A stretch of 64,000 nt of DNA from Eukaryota sp. TZLM1-RC (Eukaryota; Metamonada: BaSk clade). Location of the stretch: positions 1,240,001-1,304,000 of the forward strand of contig JAUPSS010000005.1 in the NCBI GenBank assembly GCA_040285825.1, read 5' to 3'. Under the pieces are notes generated by a model. That model was not told where the DNA came from, did not search any database, and was given only the letters and a program-made list of their open reading frames with translations. Position numbers and translations under genes: made by a program. This document shows positions 41,691 through 53,146 of this stretch, in pieces (position 1 is the first letter of the stretch; each line of letters starts with the position of its first letter).

Positions 41691-44600
41691 TTATTCAACA
41701 ACTAATGTAAATGACTCGTCGACAACATTATTATTGTTCCGGTTTTGTACTTCTGCATTTCCTATATTATTGACGTCGAAAACAGGTATCTTTTCCTGTG
41801 TAGCAAATCTTGAATCCAGCATTGTGACAACATTGGTCTTCCTAGAAATCAATTTTGATGGCAACGTGTGATGACTTTCAATTACAGCTAGGATGGACAA
41901 AAATTTGTCCCTATTTTCTTTGGAATAACAACATTCAAGAAGTTTCAAAATTTTAGAAAAAATTTCAACAGCATCATCAAAGGATGATCCTGTCATATAT
42001 TGTTTTTTAATCATGCCAAGACCAAAATCATTCAAAACTTGGTTGTCATTATTTAAACAATCCAATGGTGATTTGTTGTATCTGAAAGCAGTCAAGACCG
42101 TCACAACTTGGGACATATTAGGTCTATCAATGTACCTAAATTTCAAACATTGCTGCAATAAAGGTAATAAAGAGTTTGGAATTGATGGGTGGTAAGGAAC
42201 ATCAGGGATATCGCCAGATCGAAGAGACTGTATAATCAACTGATCTCTATTGGGAGATCCTTCGAAATCTTGCCAAAGGGATTCCTCAGTAAATACATAG
42301 ATAACAATAAGAGCAAATGAAAAAACATCAATGGTGTCAGTATAAACAGTTTCATCAGCTACAAGCTCTGGACTTGCCCATGTTGGGGTTAAAATCCTAT
42401 TAGAATTGAGGGAAAGTGACATGTTTGAGTTTCCAATATTTTTACCACTACCCCAATCAATAATGACAGGACATCCACCTCTAAATAGAATGTTATCAGG
42501 CTTGAGATCACGATGCAAAAATTTCGATTCGTGACAAGCAGTTAGTGCATTAGCAATACTGATCAATAAATTAAGCTTCTCTGTTTCCTTTTTAATAGTA
42601 CCAATCTTGTCTTTTAAGGTCATATTTGACAATCTTTCCATCACCAAACCAAATCTGTCCTTACCATTCTTTGTGATAGCAACAAGACCATATACCCTAG
42701 GAAGAGAAGGCACATTTGGCAATGATTTTAATATTGAATACTCCCTTGATAATTCAGGACTGATTGTACCAGAACCATAATAAAGTTTCACCACAACATC
42801 GCTCATTTCATACTCAGCAAAAACAACCTCAGATTGACCACTATATGTGCTGGTTTCCCAAAGAATTTCCAGCTCACAACTTTGAATATTTGGTTCAAGT
42901 TCTTCGGTAGCTTGACTATCTAAAATTTGCTTTTGTAAAGCTTTTCTTTCTTCAGCATGTTGCATTTGTTGTTCTTCTAATGCAACTTTGACAGAATTTT
43001 CTGTAGATGAAGCTATTTGTTTTTGTAACTCGGAAAGTTCTATTCTTAACTGTCTTAGCAGCTCCCTGTTGTGTGAAGCTAGAGCTTCTTGGAAATCTTC
43101 TTGATCATAATCAACAATGGCGTCCATTTTTTGAGAGGAGAGAGGTGGTAATTTTCCATAAGTTTTTCCGACAAAACCTTTCAATAATTCTGATGAGAAG
43201 TCTTCCAGTAGCTTGTTACACATTTCAAACTCCCTTTTGAATTTGTCCCGTACAAAGGCCTTTTTAAACCATTTGGAATCATCATGTTGTTTTAATATTG
43301 AATTAACTTTACAACAAACATCCACAAAATTATCTAAAACCTCAGTAATGACTGGTGACTCAGTCAATTCTGGATGAGCTTCAATTGGGGTAAAAGTAAG
43401 TTTGGTTACTCTTAAAACTCTACCTCCGAGTACTGCAGCTTGGGTCTTATTGATCTTTACTTTCTTTATTGTTGAAAAGAGAGCTCCCAAAGCTGAACCG
43501 GCTGGACCAAATAAACTTGATTGACTGCTGAGTAAAGTTACTGTTGAAATGACTGGAGTAGTGACTGTATCAATGAACTGTTGAGGTTGCCATTCAGCAA
43601 GGTCTTCTTTTATGTTAGAAATGGTTTTACAAAGAGAAAAAATGAGAGATCGGGAAATTGAAATTACGTTGTCACCAATTGAAAGTTCGTGAGTGCTATT
43701 ATTAAGTTCGACTGGTTGTGAAGCACAATAATTACTGGAATTGTTACCTACATCTTGGTTCGATGAATTTCCATCAGAATCAGCAAAACAAGACTTTACA
43801 GAAAGTAAAATACCAGAAAAAGAGTCAATAGTTACTTTCTTCATTTTCAACAACCACCAAACAAATACAATAACAGCAAAAACAACAAACATTATGACCA
43901 AAACTATGAAAAAAGTAACATTAACTGACTCTGGTTCAGTTGTGGGCGAACTTGAAGGTGACAAAGTGGCTGTTATAAAGAAATGTTCATTTCCAGTATA
44001 AACATTGATGACATCATAATTAGAAGCATTGGTGGTGCGAGAAGCCGTTTCATCTCCACTTTCCCAACTAAATAAAACATTATTGAAATCCAAAGCAAAA
44101 ACAGTAGACCCTCCACCAACAATACTTCTAATCCTAGTCAAGCCTTCAACTTTACCAGGGGTATGTCGGGGTACTATGTCGGTGGATCTTCCTAGAAGTC
44201 TACCACAACTATAAACATCACCTTCTTCTGTAAAGAAAATCGTGTAAGAAGAACCACAACTTGCTTGGGTGACTCTGTACAACGAGATATCAACTACTGA
44301 TTGAGGGGTATTTCTATGGTTGGTATCTCCAAGGCATAGAGATCCATACCTATTGGAACCACTGACCATTAATTCATTTTGTGCAGTAATAAATAAAGAA
44401 TGACTAGGACAACCTAACACTTTCTTCACTTGGGTAGCGGTTGAAACATCATCGGGTAAAAACTGAATATAATTGAAACCTTGGGTAGTGTCGTCCTTAC
44501 CATTACCCAGTTGACCTATATTACCTTTACCCCAAGCCTTAACACTTCCATCAGACAATACTGCAAGTGAATGGTCACCTCCAGCAGATACAACAATAGC

Positions 44601-45470
44601 CTCGGACAATGATTCGATTCTTTTGGGCAGAGGTTGGTCACTTGTATCACCATGACCTAATTGTCCACTTTCCCCTTTTCCCCAAGACCAAACAGTATCA
44701 TCATCAAGTCTCGCTAGACTATGGTAAGCACCAGTGGTAATCTGAACCACGTTGGATAATGAACTTACTTGAGTGGGGAAATGTTTGACCTTATTGTGAC
44801 CCAAACCTAATTGACCAAAAGAATTACAACCCCAAGTAAAAAGGGTACCTTCACTAGTGATACCCACAGTATGAGACTCACCTCCATCAATAGAAGCAAA
44901 AACTTCATCAGTATTAACTGTTAATAAACCATGGGTAACACCAGCATGACCTGTAGTGAGTAACTCACACCAAGCGAGTAATTGGTCGTAAGTGTCAACA
45001 AACACATCAGTACGTTCAATTAAAACGATTGAGTTTGTTAAAAACAATTCTGTTTCAAGATGGTCAAATTCTGGAATTTCCAAATTCACATTGACCAATT
45101 CAGTGTTTCCTTCAACATCAAAACCAGTAACTGCAAGATTAACTTGACCATCAGTGAGAGATTTAATAAAACAATCTTTACATGTAAGGTTTCCTGATAT
45201 CTCTACATTTTCTACGTCAACGAGTAAGGTAACATTGGATAAGTGGAGGGAGTGCAAAAGAGGTGATGTATCAAGCACGAGGATCGGACTTCTTTTGCCA
45301 CCGTCTACAATGACGATGGAATCACTGGTAGGAGGGAAGGGATCCCAAATGGAGGCATTAGACCAAAGTATCGTTTTGCCATATGTTAGGGGAGTCACAA
45401 GATAAACTTCCTGGGAAAATGAGACAGTGAGCAGTATCAACAGAAAGAACCACATCATCGGATGACCCAT
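41691..45470 (-). CDS. Receptor-like protein kinase with RCC1-type extracellular propeller
   Basis: About 1259 residues, intronless. ATG at 45470 gives a signal peptide (MGHPMMWFFLLILLTVSFSQ); the frame opens 38 codons earlier. Then a beta-helix-like region and five to six RCC1 repeats (TLFTWGCNSFGQLGLGHNKV, TVWSWGKGESGQLGHGDTSD, SVKAWGKGNIGQLGNGKDD). One transmembrane helix follows (FFIVLVIMFVVFAVIVFVWW), a basic stop-transfer, a cytoplasmic helical/coiled-coil region (NRELLRQLRIELSELQKQI), and a kinase domain near the C-terminus. The kinase has VVVKLYYG (catalytic Lys), FLHRDLKPDNILF, IIDWGSGKN (DWG for DFG), and WASPEL with D in the F helix. All core catalytic residues are present, so it is probably active despite DWG. 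The order matches plant CRINKLY4-type receptors but is likely convergent. Ligand unknown. Confidence 0.85.
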   Translation of the reverse strand: MGHPMMWFFLLILLTVSFSQEVYLVTPLTYGKTILWSNASIWDPFPPTSDSIVIVDGGKRSPILVLDTSPLLHSLHLSNVTLLVDVENVEISGNLTCKDCFIKSLTDGQVNLAVTGFDVEGNTELVNVNLEIPEFDHLETELFLTNSIVLIERTDVFVDTYDQLLAWCELLTTGHAGVTHGLLTVNTDEVFASIDGGESHTVGITSEGTLFTWGCNSFGQLGLGHNKVKHFPTQVSSLSNVVQITTGAYHSLARLDDDTVWSWGKGESGQLGHGDTSDQPLPKRIESLSEAIVVSAGGDHSLAVLSDGSVKAWGKGNIGQLGNGKDDTTQGFNYIQFLPDDVSTATQVKKVLGCPSHSLFITAQNELMVSGSNRYGSLCLGDTNHRNTPQSVVDISLYRVTQASCGSSYTIFFTEEGDVYSCGRLLGRSTDIVPRHTPGKVEGLTRIRSIVGGGSTVFALDFNNVLFSWESGDETASRTTNASNYDVINVYTGNEHFFITATLSPSSSPTTEPESVNVTFFIVLVIMFVVFAVIVFVWWLLKMKKVTIDSFSGILLSVKSCFADSDGNSSNQDVGNNSSNYCASQPVELNNSTHELSIGDNVISISRSLIFSLCKTISNIKEDLAEWQPQQFIDTVTTPVISTVTLLSSQSSLFGPAGSALGALFSTIKKVKINKTQAAVLGGRVLRVTKLTFTPIEAHPELTESPVITEVLDNFVDVCCKVNSILKQHDDSKWFKKAFVRDKFKREFEMCNKLLEDFSSELLKGFVGKTYGKLPPLSSQKMDAIVDYDQEDFQEALASHNRELLRQLRIELSELQKQIASSTENSVKVALEEQQMQHAEERKALQKQILDSQATEELEPNIQSCELEILWETSTYSGQSEVVFAEYEMSDVVVKLYYGSGTISPELSREYSILKSLPNVPSLPRVYGLVAITKNGKDRFGLVMERLSNMTLKDKIGTIKKETEKLNLLISIANALTACHESKFLHRDLKPDNILFRGGCPVIIDWGSGKNIGNSNMSLSLNSNRILTPTWASPELVADETVYTDTIDVFSFALIVIYVFTEESLWQDFEGSPNRDQLIIQSLRSGDIPDVPYHPSIPNSLLPLLQQCLKFRYIDRPNMSQVVTVLTAFRYNKSPLDCLNNDNQVLNDFGLGMIKKQYMTGSSFDDAVEIFSKILKLLECCYSKENRDKFLSILAVIESHHTLPSKLISRKTNVVTMLDSRFATQEKIPVFDVNNIGNAEVQNRNNNNVVDESFTLVVE

Positions 45471-45584
45471 ATTGGTTGGAGGTAACAGTCCAATGGGTGT
45501 GTCACTGATGTGACAATACAAAGATGATTTGGAAAATTTTTGATTTAATCTAGATGAGCAACAGTGAAGAAAAGTTGAAATCAT

Positions 45585-46106
45585 TTTATTGAAGGTCTAG
45601 ACAAGTAATCATCAATCAAATTCTAGGTTCTCTAGTTGAGGCTGTTGTGACATTTTCTGGAAGTGTCAGCATAATTGAAGAGGAAAAGACTTAAAGAATT
45701 TTCTATTGTATAAAATTGGTAAAATTGAATTTTGTTTTCAATTAATGAGGGAAGGATGGAGTTGATTCTTGATTCACGATCTTCTTTTGGTGGATTTTAA
45801 CAAACTTTGGTTTGTATATTGGAGAGGTAGGTTTTGATAATGTGAAGTTTTGGTCGTCTATTTGACCTTTGTAGTTTGATTTTTAGTTTAACCAAATTTT
45901 TATCAGAAAACAACGAACACGATGATCTCTTTAAAGAACAATATACCTCCCACAGTCAACATTGTTGAAATAATTCTGAACAACATGCTTCCAGACAGCC
46001 AGCTCAACATTGTTTAATCGATATGACATTAAGTTAAATTAATTTTATTTTTATTTATTTATTAAATAATTATATATTATAAAGAATCAAATAAAAACAA
46101 AACAAA
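45585..46106. other. Spacer; 3' UTR of group D element at right
   Basis: Upstream region of the receptor kinase, then an AT-rich tail (46020-46105) belonging to the minus-strand RT element. Confidence 0.5.
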
Positions 46107-47430
46107 CTAAAACACATAAGAAACTAAATTCTCCACGCCAACTCTTGATGAATCCTTATAAAGTTTAGACATCATTAAACTCAAGTATTTGGGAACACTT
46201 CTGTACAAAGCAAAAATGACACGATTTTTCCATAAATTCTCTGCAAAATTCTTACCACTTGAACGACATAAATTACCAAAATCATTGATGAAATTCATGG
46301 CGGATTGTCCAATGTTGCCAAAAATCGAAAAGGCAAAAGGAACAAACGAAAACTTCGAATAAAGGTTCTTATTTAAATCATTTAATATCTCAGTATATTT
46401 ATCTCTCTTACGATCTTCAGCCTTGTTTAAATGACCATTAGTACTAAGTAAAACATCATCACGATAAACAAAAGCAAAGGGATCAACTGTAGTGAAATCA
46501 ACAACAACTTGAGACGAATCCACAAAAGGAGCAATTAAATCACCTCGACGTGAATTAAAAAGATTATTATCACTATAATGCTTCAACAAAGGTTCTACTT
46601 TGCAACTAAAATTGTAACACTTGAACATCTCATATGTCACATCACGAACGGCATTATGAAGAACTGACCTATATTGGAGAAATTTCTTGCAGCTCACAAT
46701 ATGACGAAAATTGGCAGTAGGTTTTTTGTTACAAATACAATAAGAATTGTCCAAAAGACCACTTGGATACATCCCCAATCTCAACCGCATGTTTTGTTTC
46801 GAAGCTTCATTTGTTAAGTGAAGACCAAATGGCCTTGGTTGCTGAGATATTAAATTAGTACAGTTCTGAATGTCTGATAAAAAGGCAGCAAAGACGGGAT
46901 TATTAATCTTAGTCACACTAAGTCGTTTAGAAAAATCCAGGTCTTCAAAACCAATAAAAACAGACTTCTGTAATTTCACAACAGCAAGATGAAGGTTGGT
47001 GAAAGATCTCGAAGGCACAGCAGGCAAACGTGAAGGAAAACTCCTATTCCAAATATCAACAGGTAGTTCTTGCACCATTTTTTCAAGAGAAATTAATGAA
47101 GGATGTGATTCATTTAAAGGAATATGATCAAAACGAAGTTTCCATTCAAAAAGAAAATTTTTCATACCACCAATAAAAGCACTTTTGCATAAATACTCTG
47201 CTTTTGAAAAACCAACTCCACCAAATTTAGGACTAAAATATGCATGATAAAAAATTTTAGATGGACAAACTTCTACTAAATTTCCTAAGAAATTTGTTCT
47301 TAAAGTATTGAATTGACGTGCAAAATCATGAGAAATTGTGGGAGATAAAGAACGAAGAAGATGATTAATTTTTGATCCAAAACACACATTTAGAACCGAA
47401 AACGCTAAATGTTTGTCAATTTCTTTTTAA
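46107..47430 (-). mobile_element. R2-type element, group D, 5'-truncated with intact C-terminal ORF
   Basis: The copy begins after the RT YMDD region (EKHIKF-equivalent: DKHLAFSVLN), so it lacks the polymerase core. 426 codons are uninterrupted: the RT thumb (YFSPKFGGVGFSKAEYLCKS), the WNRSFPSRLPAVPSRSF block, the CCHC finger CICNKKPTANFRHIVSC, the endonuclease core RRGDLIAPFVDSSQVVVDF and the conserved tail. Lack of lesions suggests a young insertion. A weak 9-bp AT-rich match (ATTAATTTT) on both sides may be the target duplication. Confidence 0.8.
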
Positions 47431-47728
47431 AATTTAATTTTTTATTAATTTTGTCATAGAAGTATGGAACATTCATGAAGATAAAAGACATTTGTGCTAC
47501 TGAATTTGCTCCAATTTATAAACCAAATTATTTCATATTGATATTGAAGAAGTTTCATCCATATACTATTGTTTGTCGATCACTCAGCTGTTAGAAGCAA
47601 AACAGAAGAACACGACCTGTTCATGAAATGCTACCAACAATTACAAAAAGAAATGGAACATTGAGGGACACCAGTGATTATTAAAATTTATAAATTGAAA
47701 AATGATATGCAATCATCAATTGTATCAT

Positions 47729-47738
47729 AACTTTTGGG
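47729..47738. repeat. Target-site duplication, left copy (AACTTTTGGG)
   Basis: 10-mer repeated at 48119-48128. The match extends 6 more bases with one mismatch. Confidence 0.65.
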
Positions 47739-48118
47739 CAAAATCTTAAAGCAAAAGAAAAACCTAGAAAAAGTGATACAGATATTGAAGAGGCTAATGC
47801 TGATAGAAATACACAGCTGGTTTTTATTGCTTTCCCATTTTCGACAAATGGAAGATTATCAGATGAAGCAGAAATTTTTTGAATGACTTCCAAAAAATGG
47901 TTCAAGAAAAAACAATGAAAAGATTTAAAATTTTTTATGGCGTTCACGGATTCAATTTGCCATTATTAAAAGATTACCTCGGTTTTTAAATCGTATAAGA
48001 GAAGCTTTATTTAGACAGCAAGCAGATCAAAATTTTGTAGAGGAAATCTTGGTTCAATGATAGTCGTCCCATTAGTTATAAATTAATTTAATTAAGTGTG
48101 CATGTTCAATAAATACTG
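47739..48118 (+). mobile_element. Group B R2-type element, 380-bp 3' fragment
   Basis: Matches the last 110 codons and 3' tail of group B (AFPFSTNGRLSDEAEIF... NFVEEILVQ). Frameshifted near 47880. Flanked by AACTTTTGGG duplications. Confidence 0.75.
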
Positions 48119-48248
48119 AACTTTTGGGTAAAATGCATATGTACTGAAGAGCATCTGCTGACTTTGGAATAACGTTTCATAAATGATTTAAACAGTCAAG
48201 ACTTGGTGACAACAATTGAAAATAAAACAAATAATAAAAACAATAGTA

Positions 48249-48833
48249 AGATAAAACAATTGTTGACATGGATTGGAAATGAATTTTTCACTTTTCCGTT
48301 TGCGTGTAAAATATTTTCCTTGATCATGATTTTGACAATGCAGTTTTTGAATCAAGTTTTCTTCATTGGAATGATTGAATTTGTAAAGATGTTCCATAAA
48401 AATTGTTAGTTGCGTGAACAGTAAAAATTACTGCATCATTTTGTTTAATCAAATAGGAGAAAGTTCGTTGCTTCAAGACGCATCAAAGAGTCATCTGAAT
48501 TCAACAGGCAACGGATTTACTGTCGATGATGTGCTCAATTTATAACAACATTTTGAATCTAACTGATGACGCAATGTGTTGTTTTATTCATTTGAAGCAT
48601 AATACCCTACTGACAATTCAATCATGACATTTACTGCTGTTTAAATTTTTGATTGTCTTCATGATAACGTTCTTGCTTAAATGTATCTCTATCCACACTT
48701 CTAATATCTGATTACTTAAAAGATTATTTGACATTTACTAACATTTGGATAGTGAATACACATCATATTGGTCATATTTGAGAAACAGTAGTAAATGGTA
48801 ATTCTTTCACGATTTGAATATGGAACGCTGATC
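48249..48833. repeat. Dispersed repeat, copy 1 (about 585 bp)
   Basis: From GTAAGATAAAACAATTGTTG to GAATATGGAACGCTGA, nearly identical to 53147-53715. No coding potential is conserved between copies. It ends just upstream of the RCC1/LRR gene, so it may carry that gene's upstream region. Confidence 0.85.
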
Positions 48834-48994
48834 TCATTAATGTATTGGGCTTAAGCCTTAACCTCAAGTCATTATCCTTAAGCCAAAATAAATCATTCAA
48901 TTTCAATTGTCAACAGTCTACATCCCTTGTACTCTCAGATATCACTCAATCATACACCTATCCTCCCCTTCAACACTTCCACAATTCTCTTACA

Positions 48995-51184
48995 ATGTTT
49001 TCGCAACATCGACGCCTAACCCACATGTCCGAACCTTCGTGTGATCAAGAAGAAACACCTACACTGTGTAACCCTTGGCTAGGTCAAGATTATGTTGGGT
49101 ATCTGTCGAAAGCATCCCCTACAAATGAAGTTCTGATCAATCGGGAGGTTGGGATCAAGTCTATTTCCAGCAGTTATGGTCACATTCTTCTCCTTACCTA
49201 TTCTCATGAGGTTTATGGCTGGGGATGTAATGATAGGTGCCAAGTTTTGTATCAAGGACCCAAGACCATTAAATTACCAATCAAATTACCCTTTTGTGAT
49301 ATTGTTTCTATTTCAGCTGGCCGTAGTCACTCCCTTGCCTTATCTGCTGAAGGTAGGCTATATGGTTGGGGCTGTAATGAATTTAGCCAAATTAATAAAG
49401 ACAATTCTTTGATCCTTCCAATAACAAATCTGAAGTTTCCACATAATATTCAAAGTGAATTAGGCGTGGAAAATTTTCGAAAAGTTTTTACACATTCAGA
49501 TTTCTCTTTTGCCATCACTAGTGAAGGTCAAGTACTCTATTGGGGTCATTACAGAGAAGCTCAAATAATTAAACCTTTGAAAAATGTTGTTTCATTCTAC
49601 TCTTGTAGTAATAGTGTTTTAGTATTAACTGAATGTCACCAAATTTTCATGATTGTGATCAAATTTTCAGGTCCTGAGGTAAGTAGAGTTGATTTTACTG
49701 TTTTAAACCATTGTGAGAACATTTTCAAACAATCAATCATTTTTGATGGGAGTTCTGTCATTTCTCCTGATAATCATGGTTACTTACGAAAATCTCAAAT
49801 TATTTTTAACAAAAGACCATATCTGACGTCATCAATTAAGATGCAAGGTTTATCTAACATTAAATCTGCTTTTGGTGGCTTTAACATACAAGCTGCTATT
49901 GGTTATGATAATAAAGTCTTTGTGTGGGGTAATTTGAACACAATAAGTAATCTCTATGGTGAAGGAACTTTTCCAGTATGTGTAGAAGCTTTGACCGATA
50001 TAGAAGGCATTTCAGTAGGTCATGAATTCCTTTTTGCCTACAACAAAAACACTGTTTTGGCTTGGGGAAGGAACGATAAAGGTCAATTAGGTACAGGTGA
50101 TTTGATTGATCGACCACAACCTGTCAAAGTATTTGGTTCCGAATTACTTGGGACTTTTCAGCATTCAAAACAACCTTTAGATAGAATGTTTAGTGGTCTG
50201 ATCAAATTGGTTTTCTCTAATTACATTAATTTTTTAAATGAAATTCTTGACCATCACCCATATGCTAAGGCCAGATTTATTTGCAAATCCTTTATAAGTA
50301 AGAGATTGTCCCAACTTGCTTCTGAAGTATCGGAATCTACTATTTCACGCAAAATTTTAACTGATCCCATAGCAAATGAATTGAGCTATTCTGTTTCAAA
50401 GATGTCACTTTATCTACAACACGATGAGACAACAATCAATTTCTCAAACAATGCAGTTACTGATCTCAATTTCAAATGTTTTGATTTATTAAGGCATTTT
50501 GAAGTGTTAAGTTCAGTTCCTGATATAGAATCATTATCAATCACTGGTTTCAGTGGTAGCTCAATGGTGTACAATCATTTGAGATTAACACATTTGGTTA
50601 ATTTAAAGGTTTTGGAGCTTGATTACCATGTTAATAGTTTGCCTTTACTACCCACTTCCTTAGTGAAGCTCGTCTTGAAACAAGAAATACCCAGTATTTG
50701 TGATTTGGGGTATTTGAATTCATTGCAAATTTTGGAAGTTTATGATCATTACCTATCAAGTGGCATGTTAAGTGGACAAATTAAATTACCAAAGTCATTA
50801 ATATATTTGAAATCAATATCCTCAAACGCTAGTTCTATTAGCATTACTTTACCTTACCTTAAGGAGTTAGTTTTTCTAAGTGATGTGCCAAGAGAAATCT
50901 GTCAAACGAATTTTCCAAATGTAAGAATTGTCAAAATATTTGAATTTAATCGGTTCCATTCATCAAATTCTATCTTAAGTTCTCAATTATGTCCTGACAT
51001 ACTCAAACAAAGTGGAAAAATTAAATCTATAACACTTGTGAACCCTGTTACAATTTTGATTAATTTGAACTGTTTTCCATGGTGGATTCAGTTTCCTAGT
51101 AAATATTTTCCTGAAGACTGCTTAGATCAGGAAAGCACAGTTGAAGAACCTGATTGTTGTTCTTTTTTTGACTTGTTGTCTTAG
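48995..51184 (+). CDS. RCC1-repeat protein with C-terminal LRR-like region
   Basis: 729 codons from ATG 48995 (MFSQHRRLTHMSEPSCDQEE); the frame opens 50 codons earlier without ATG, and that part looks like 5' UTR. Residues of about 70-400 form a divergent RCC1 propeller: HSLALSAEGRLYGWGCNEFS, SFAITSEGQVLYWGH, KVFVWGNLN, TVLAWGRNDKGQLGTGDLID. A helical segment follows (YINFLNEILDHHPYAKARFI, resembling a BTB/BACK-type helical region), then irregular leucine-rich repeats (LVNLKVLELDYHVNSLPLLP, LNSLQILEVYDHYLS). No signal peptide or membrane segment, so it is a cytosolic scaffold. Partner unknown. Intronless. Confidence 0.8.
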   Translation: MFSQHRRLTHMSEPSCDQEETPTLCNPWLGQDYVGYLSKASPTNEVLINREVGIKSISSSYGHILLLTYSHEVYGWGCNDRCQVLYQGPKTIKLPIKLPFCDIVSISAGRSHSLALSAEGRLYGWGCNEFSQINKDNSLILPITNLKFPHNIQSELGVENFRKVFTHSDFSFAITSEGQVLYWGHYREAQIIKPLKNVVSFYSCSNSVLVLTECHQIFMIVIKFSGPEVSRVDFTVLNHCENIFKQSIIFDGSSVISPDNHGYLRKSQIIFNKRPYLTSSIKMQGLSNIKSAFGGFNIQAAIGYDNKVFVWGNLNTISNLYGEGTFPVCVEALTDIEGISVGHEFLFAYNKNTVLAWGRNDKGQLGTGDLIDRPQPVKVFGSELLGTFQHSKQPLDRMFSGLIKLVFSNYINFLNEILDHHPYAKARFICKSFISKRLSQLASEVSESTISRKILTDPIANELSYSVSKMSLYLQHDETTINFSNNAVTDLNFKCFDLLRHFEVLSSVPDIESLSITGFSGSSMVYNHLRLTHLVNLKVLELDYHVNSLPLLPTSLVKLVLKQEIPSICDLGYLNSLQILEVYDHYLSSGMLSGQIKLPKSLIYLKSISSNASSISITLPYLKELVFLSDVPREICQTNFPNVRIVKIFEFNRFHSSNSILSSQLCPDILKQSGKIKSITLVNPVTILINLNCFPWWIQFPSKYFPEDCLDQESTVEEPDCCSFFDLLS

Positions 51185-52515
51185 ATTTTCTAAAAGTAAC
51201 TTTTCTTAATCTTAATTTGTGCAGAAAGAGTATTTTACTCAGGTCAACACACTAGGCTTGAAACTATTGTTTTGTACATCACAACATCAAGAGCATTTTT
51301 AGATGTTCAAACAGCATTAAGCATTGAGGATTATTTACTCTGGTTCTCCTTGTCATCACAGTACTAATTGACACTGCGTGCGATACACCGTTCAAGTACC
51401 ATTTTTACTATGCAAGGTAATGAAGACCTTATTTTGTAAATGTAAGGTGTTGTAAATCGCTGAAGTATTTCAAAAACGCATTTTATTTATTCAATAATGA
51501 TTCTACCTTATTGTAGTCACTAGTAGAGACTTGATTTATTTAAAAATTTCACTAGGTTCAAAGAATTTTCATCATCGAAGAGCGGACAACATTCTAATCA
51601 TTCATTCTTGTTACACGAAACACATTAAGTAATTCAGATAAAAGTCTATCAAATAAATTGCACACTAATATCTCTAAATCAAGATCTAGAGAGGTTTGAA
51701 TGAAAGGACCTTATAGAATGATGTCTCAAGTGTGGTTGAAAGAGATCCTACTTCACCATTGAGCCATAGAACATGATATCTTGTGGGTCTTGAGCATTCT
51801 TCAGCATCTGAATTTAAGACATAGAACCTTCAATTTCGAAAAGATCTGCCTTACCTTTTTCGATTCAATTGTGTTAGTAAAAGTGTTACATATCCGGATA
51901 AACAGTTATTTGCAGGGAGAGTCAACGTAAAGTGTTGTACTTTTGAAAGTTGAACATTGATGTTTCTATTAGTTCATTAGTTCGTAAGTGTGCTTTTTAC
52001 TACAGTGAACCTGTAGCATTTTTGGATTTTTGCATTGTATCTGTGGGTATCTCACTAGTGAGTACATTAATATAGTACAGGTTAAAATAGAATTCTTTAT
52101 CATAATCCCATCTTACAGTGTATGCGTTATCTAACATACAGTTAGTAGGTATACCTTGTTGGACCACAATGAAACACAATGTAAAATAATAATATAATAA
52201 TATTATAATGTAAAATAAGTAAATAGCTGAATAAAAATATATGAGTGAAAAATTCATAATTATTTTGAAGACCAGACAAAACTGTATGGGAAACCAAATT
52301 GTGTAACAATCATTTTCGATAATCCTATTTAATGAATCAATCTGTTTAGTCTTTGCCTCTCACCATTATGAAGTTATTTTCTCTCATGATCGTTCCAAGC
52401 AAGTATTTCCAAAACAAAGTGACATCGGTCAGCTTCATCACACTCTCACTCTCCCAGAAAGGTAGGGGTCAAGTGTATTTCTATTTCAAGAGACGGACCT
52501 TACCTAAAGAACCAA
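51185..52515. other. No gene recognised
   Basis: AT-rich spacer with chance ORFs. A plus-strand frame at 52310-52460 (HHYEVIFSHDRSKQVFPKQS) looks partly coding but has no start and runs into an RT relic. Confidence 0.45.
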
Positions 52516-52785
52516 TCAAAGAACAAACAAGGGGACATAAATTTTTCTGGACATGAATAATTCATTAACAGAATAAATAGGTTTCACGTATTGAGCAACA
52601 AGAGGATTATTCAAATCAGTACTAATTAAATGTTCATAAGAATAAATACCAGTGCAAGTGGAAATGTCATTTGATTTGCTTCTAGACCAGCTTTTTGAAC
52701 CATGAACAACCAAATCAACTCTTGCCAGATCATGAGAACGTCTATTGTGGCTAATATTATCAATGTAACGGTCTTCAAAATACAA
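52516..52785 (-). pseudogene. R2-type endonuclease relic (group C-like)
   Basis: Minus strand: HDLARVDLVVHGSKSW (endonuclease core, RVDLV for RGDLV), then IYSYEHLISTDLNNPLVA and SRKIYVPLFVL. It follows the group C sequence 'TRGDLVVPG...NEHLINSVVNNPLLA...IIYVPLYFL'. About 90 codons with no start. Confidence 0.65.
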
Positions 52786-53146
52786 TTTTAAATAACAATT
52801 TTAATTTTAAACATGTATAAAACATTAGCCATAAAAACTGAAGCATCTGAAAATTGTTGAAGCGTAATGATAACAAGGTTTGGGAAATGGGACTAAATTT
52901 GTTTGAAAAGGAATCTACTCAATCAGATTGTATCGTAGAGACAGAGGTGGAGGTGTTGAAGAACTTCTGTGACGAGAGGTCGGTTGAGAGCAATGAAGTG
53001 AAGAGTCTGTGGCTAGGAAAAGAAAGTCTTGATGAGAATCGTGACTTTCTGAAAAACCTAGAACATTGAATACGAAGTGAAAGTATTAAGAGCTCGTTTA
53101 ATAGAGTAGAGATCTGTTGAATAATTTGTGGATTTTGAATTAAAAG

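Noticed and set aside
48188-48397. Short ORFs on both strands in the duplicated segment
   Set aside because: Not conserved in frame between the two copies (48249 and 53147).
52353-52556. Possible gene with a 29-nt intron (HHYEVIFSHDR... joined to DGPYLKNQ...)
   Set aside because: The second exon overlaps the minus-strand RT endonuclease relic, and there is no ATG, so the open frame is probably chance or a small relic.
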